A stretch of 64,000 nucleotides of DNA from Acanthosepion esculentum (Eukaryota > Mollusca > Cephalopoda > Sepiida > Sepiidae): assembly GCA_964036315.1 (NCBI GenBank), contig OZ038510.1:86605664-86669663 (forward strand), in the 5' to 3' direction. The notes beneath the pieces are model-generated. The model made no database searches. It had not been told where the DNA came from and worked only from the letters and a program-made list of their open reading frames with translations. Shown here one piece after another: positions 63,931-64,000 of this stretch. The position numbers and the translations under genes are program-made. The first letter of the stretch is position 1. Each line of letters begins with the position of its first letter.

Positions 63931-64000
63931 CTGTTTAGAGCGAAACAGAAAGCAAATTATCTCTTTATATTGTGGAAAAAAGGATTAGATGTTCGCTGAG
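63931..64000. other. unassigned window end
   Basis: No recognised feature. Confidence 0.4.

Overview
The window is repeat-dominated animal intergenic DNA. It is AT-rich and carries dozens of (TA)n runs, several tRNA-derived and 5S-rRNA-derived SINEs, non-LTR retrotransposon 3' ends, Penelope-like GIY-YIG remnants, and Tc1, mariner and Tigger-type DNA elements. I infer a coleoid cephalopod, most likely an octopus, from this mix of repeats; no sequence proves it. I found no complete host protein-coding gene. Nearly every recognisable reading frame belongs to a broken mobile element. One short exon-like stretch (about 27.97-28.17 kb) is the only candidate host coding sequence.

Layout. 0-8 kb: a foldback repeat, a Tigger-like MITE piece, a 35-bp minisatellite, a cluster of GC hairpins, LINE tails, 5S/tRNA SINE pieces, and a Penelope GIY-YIG end attached to a tRNA-like repeat (family A). 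8-12 kb: the largest LINE copy (endonuclease and reverse transcriptase remnants), split by a solo-LTR-like insertion. 12-20 kb: a three-unit 89-bp repeat, a SINE with three tandem 5S-derived heads, LINE tails, head-to-head family A copies, and a tRNA-like repeat carrying a near-canonical hammerhead ribozyme core. 20-27 kb: a Penelope remnant, a 633-bp Tc1 deletion derivative with intact ends, a GATA-rich insertion flanked by a 28-bp direct repeat, and a LINE in reverse. 28-32.6 kb: an array of roughly 54 units of 81 bp, open in more than one frame on both strands and built of higher-order blocks. 33-44 kb: two mariner deletion derivatives with the same internal deletion, a MITE holding a mariner transposase fragment, Penelope reverse transcriptase/GIY-YIG remnants, a second tRNA-plus-hammerhead-like repeat, and an 82-nt tRNA-shaped SINE head. 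44-49.7 kb: SINE copies and mostly unassigned DNA. 49.7-53.6 kb: an AT-rich satellite of about 33-bp units with one inverted block. 54-64 kb: more SINE, MITE and Penelope pieces, several tandem arrays, and LINE 3' ends, one of them interrupted by a complete 221-bp Tigger-like MITE.

The DNA works as a graveyard of elements that share machinery. Non-autonomous mariner, Tc1 and Tigger-like copies keep their ends but not an active transposase. SINE families share tails. Two unrelated tRNA-like heads are each followed within a few tens of bases by a hammerhead-type core, which is the most biologically interesting recurring design here. All calls were made by eye from sequence and translation, so repeat boundaries are approximate unless terminal repeats and target duplications are stated.
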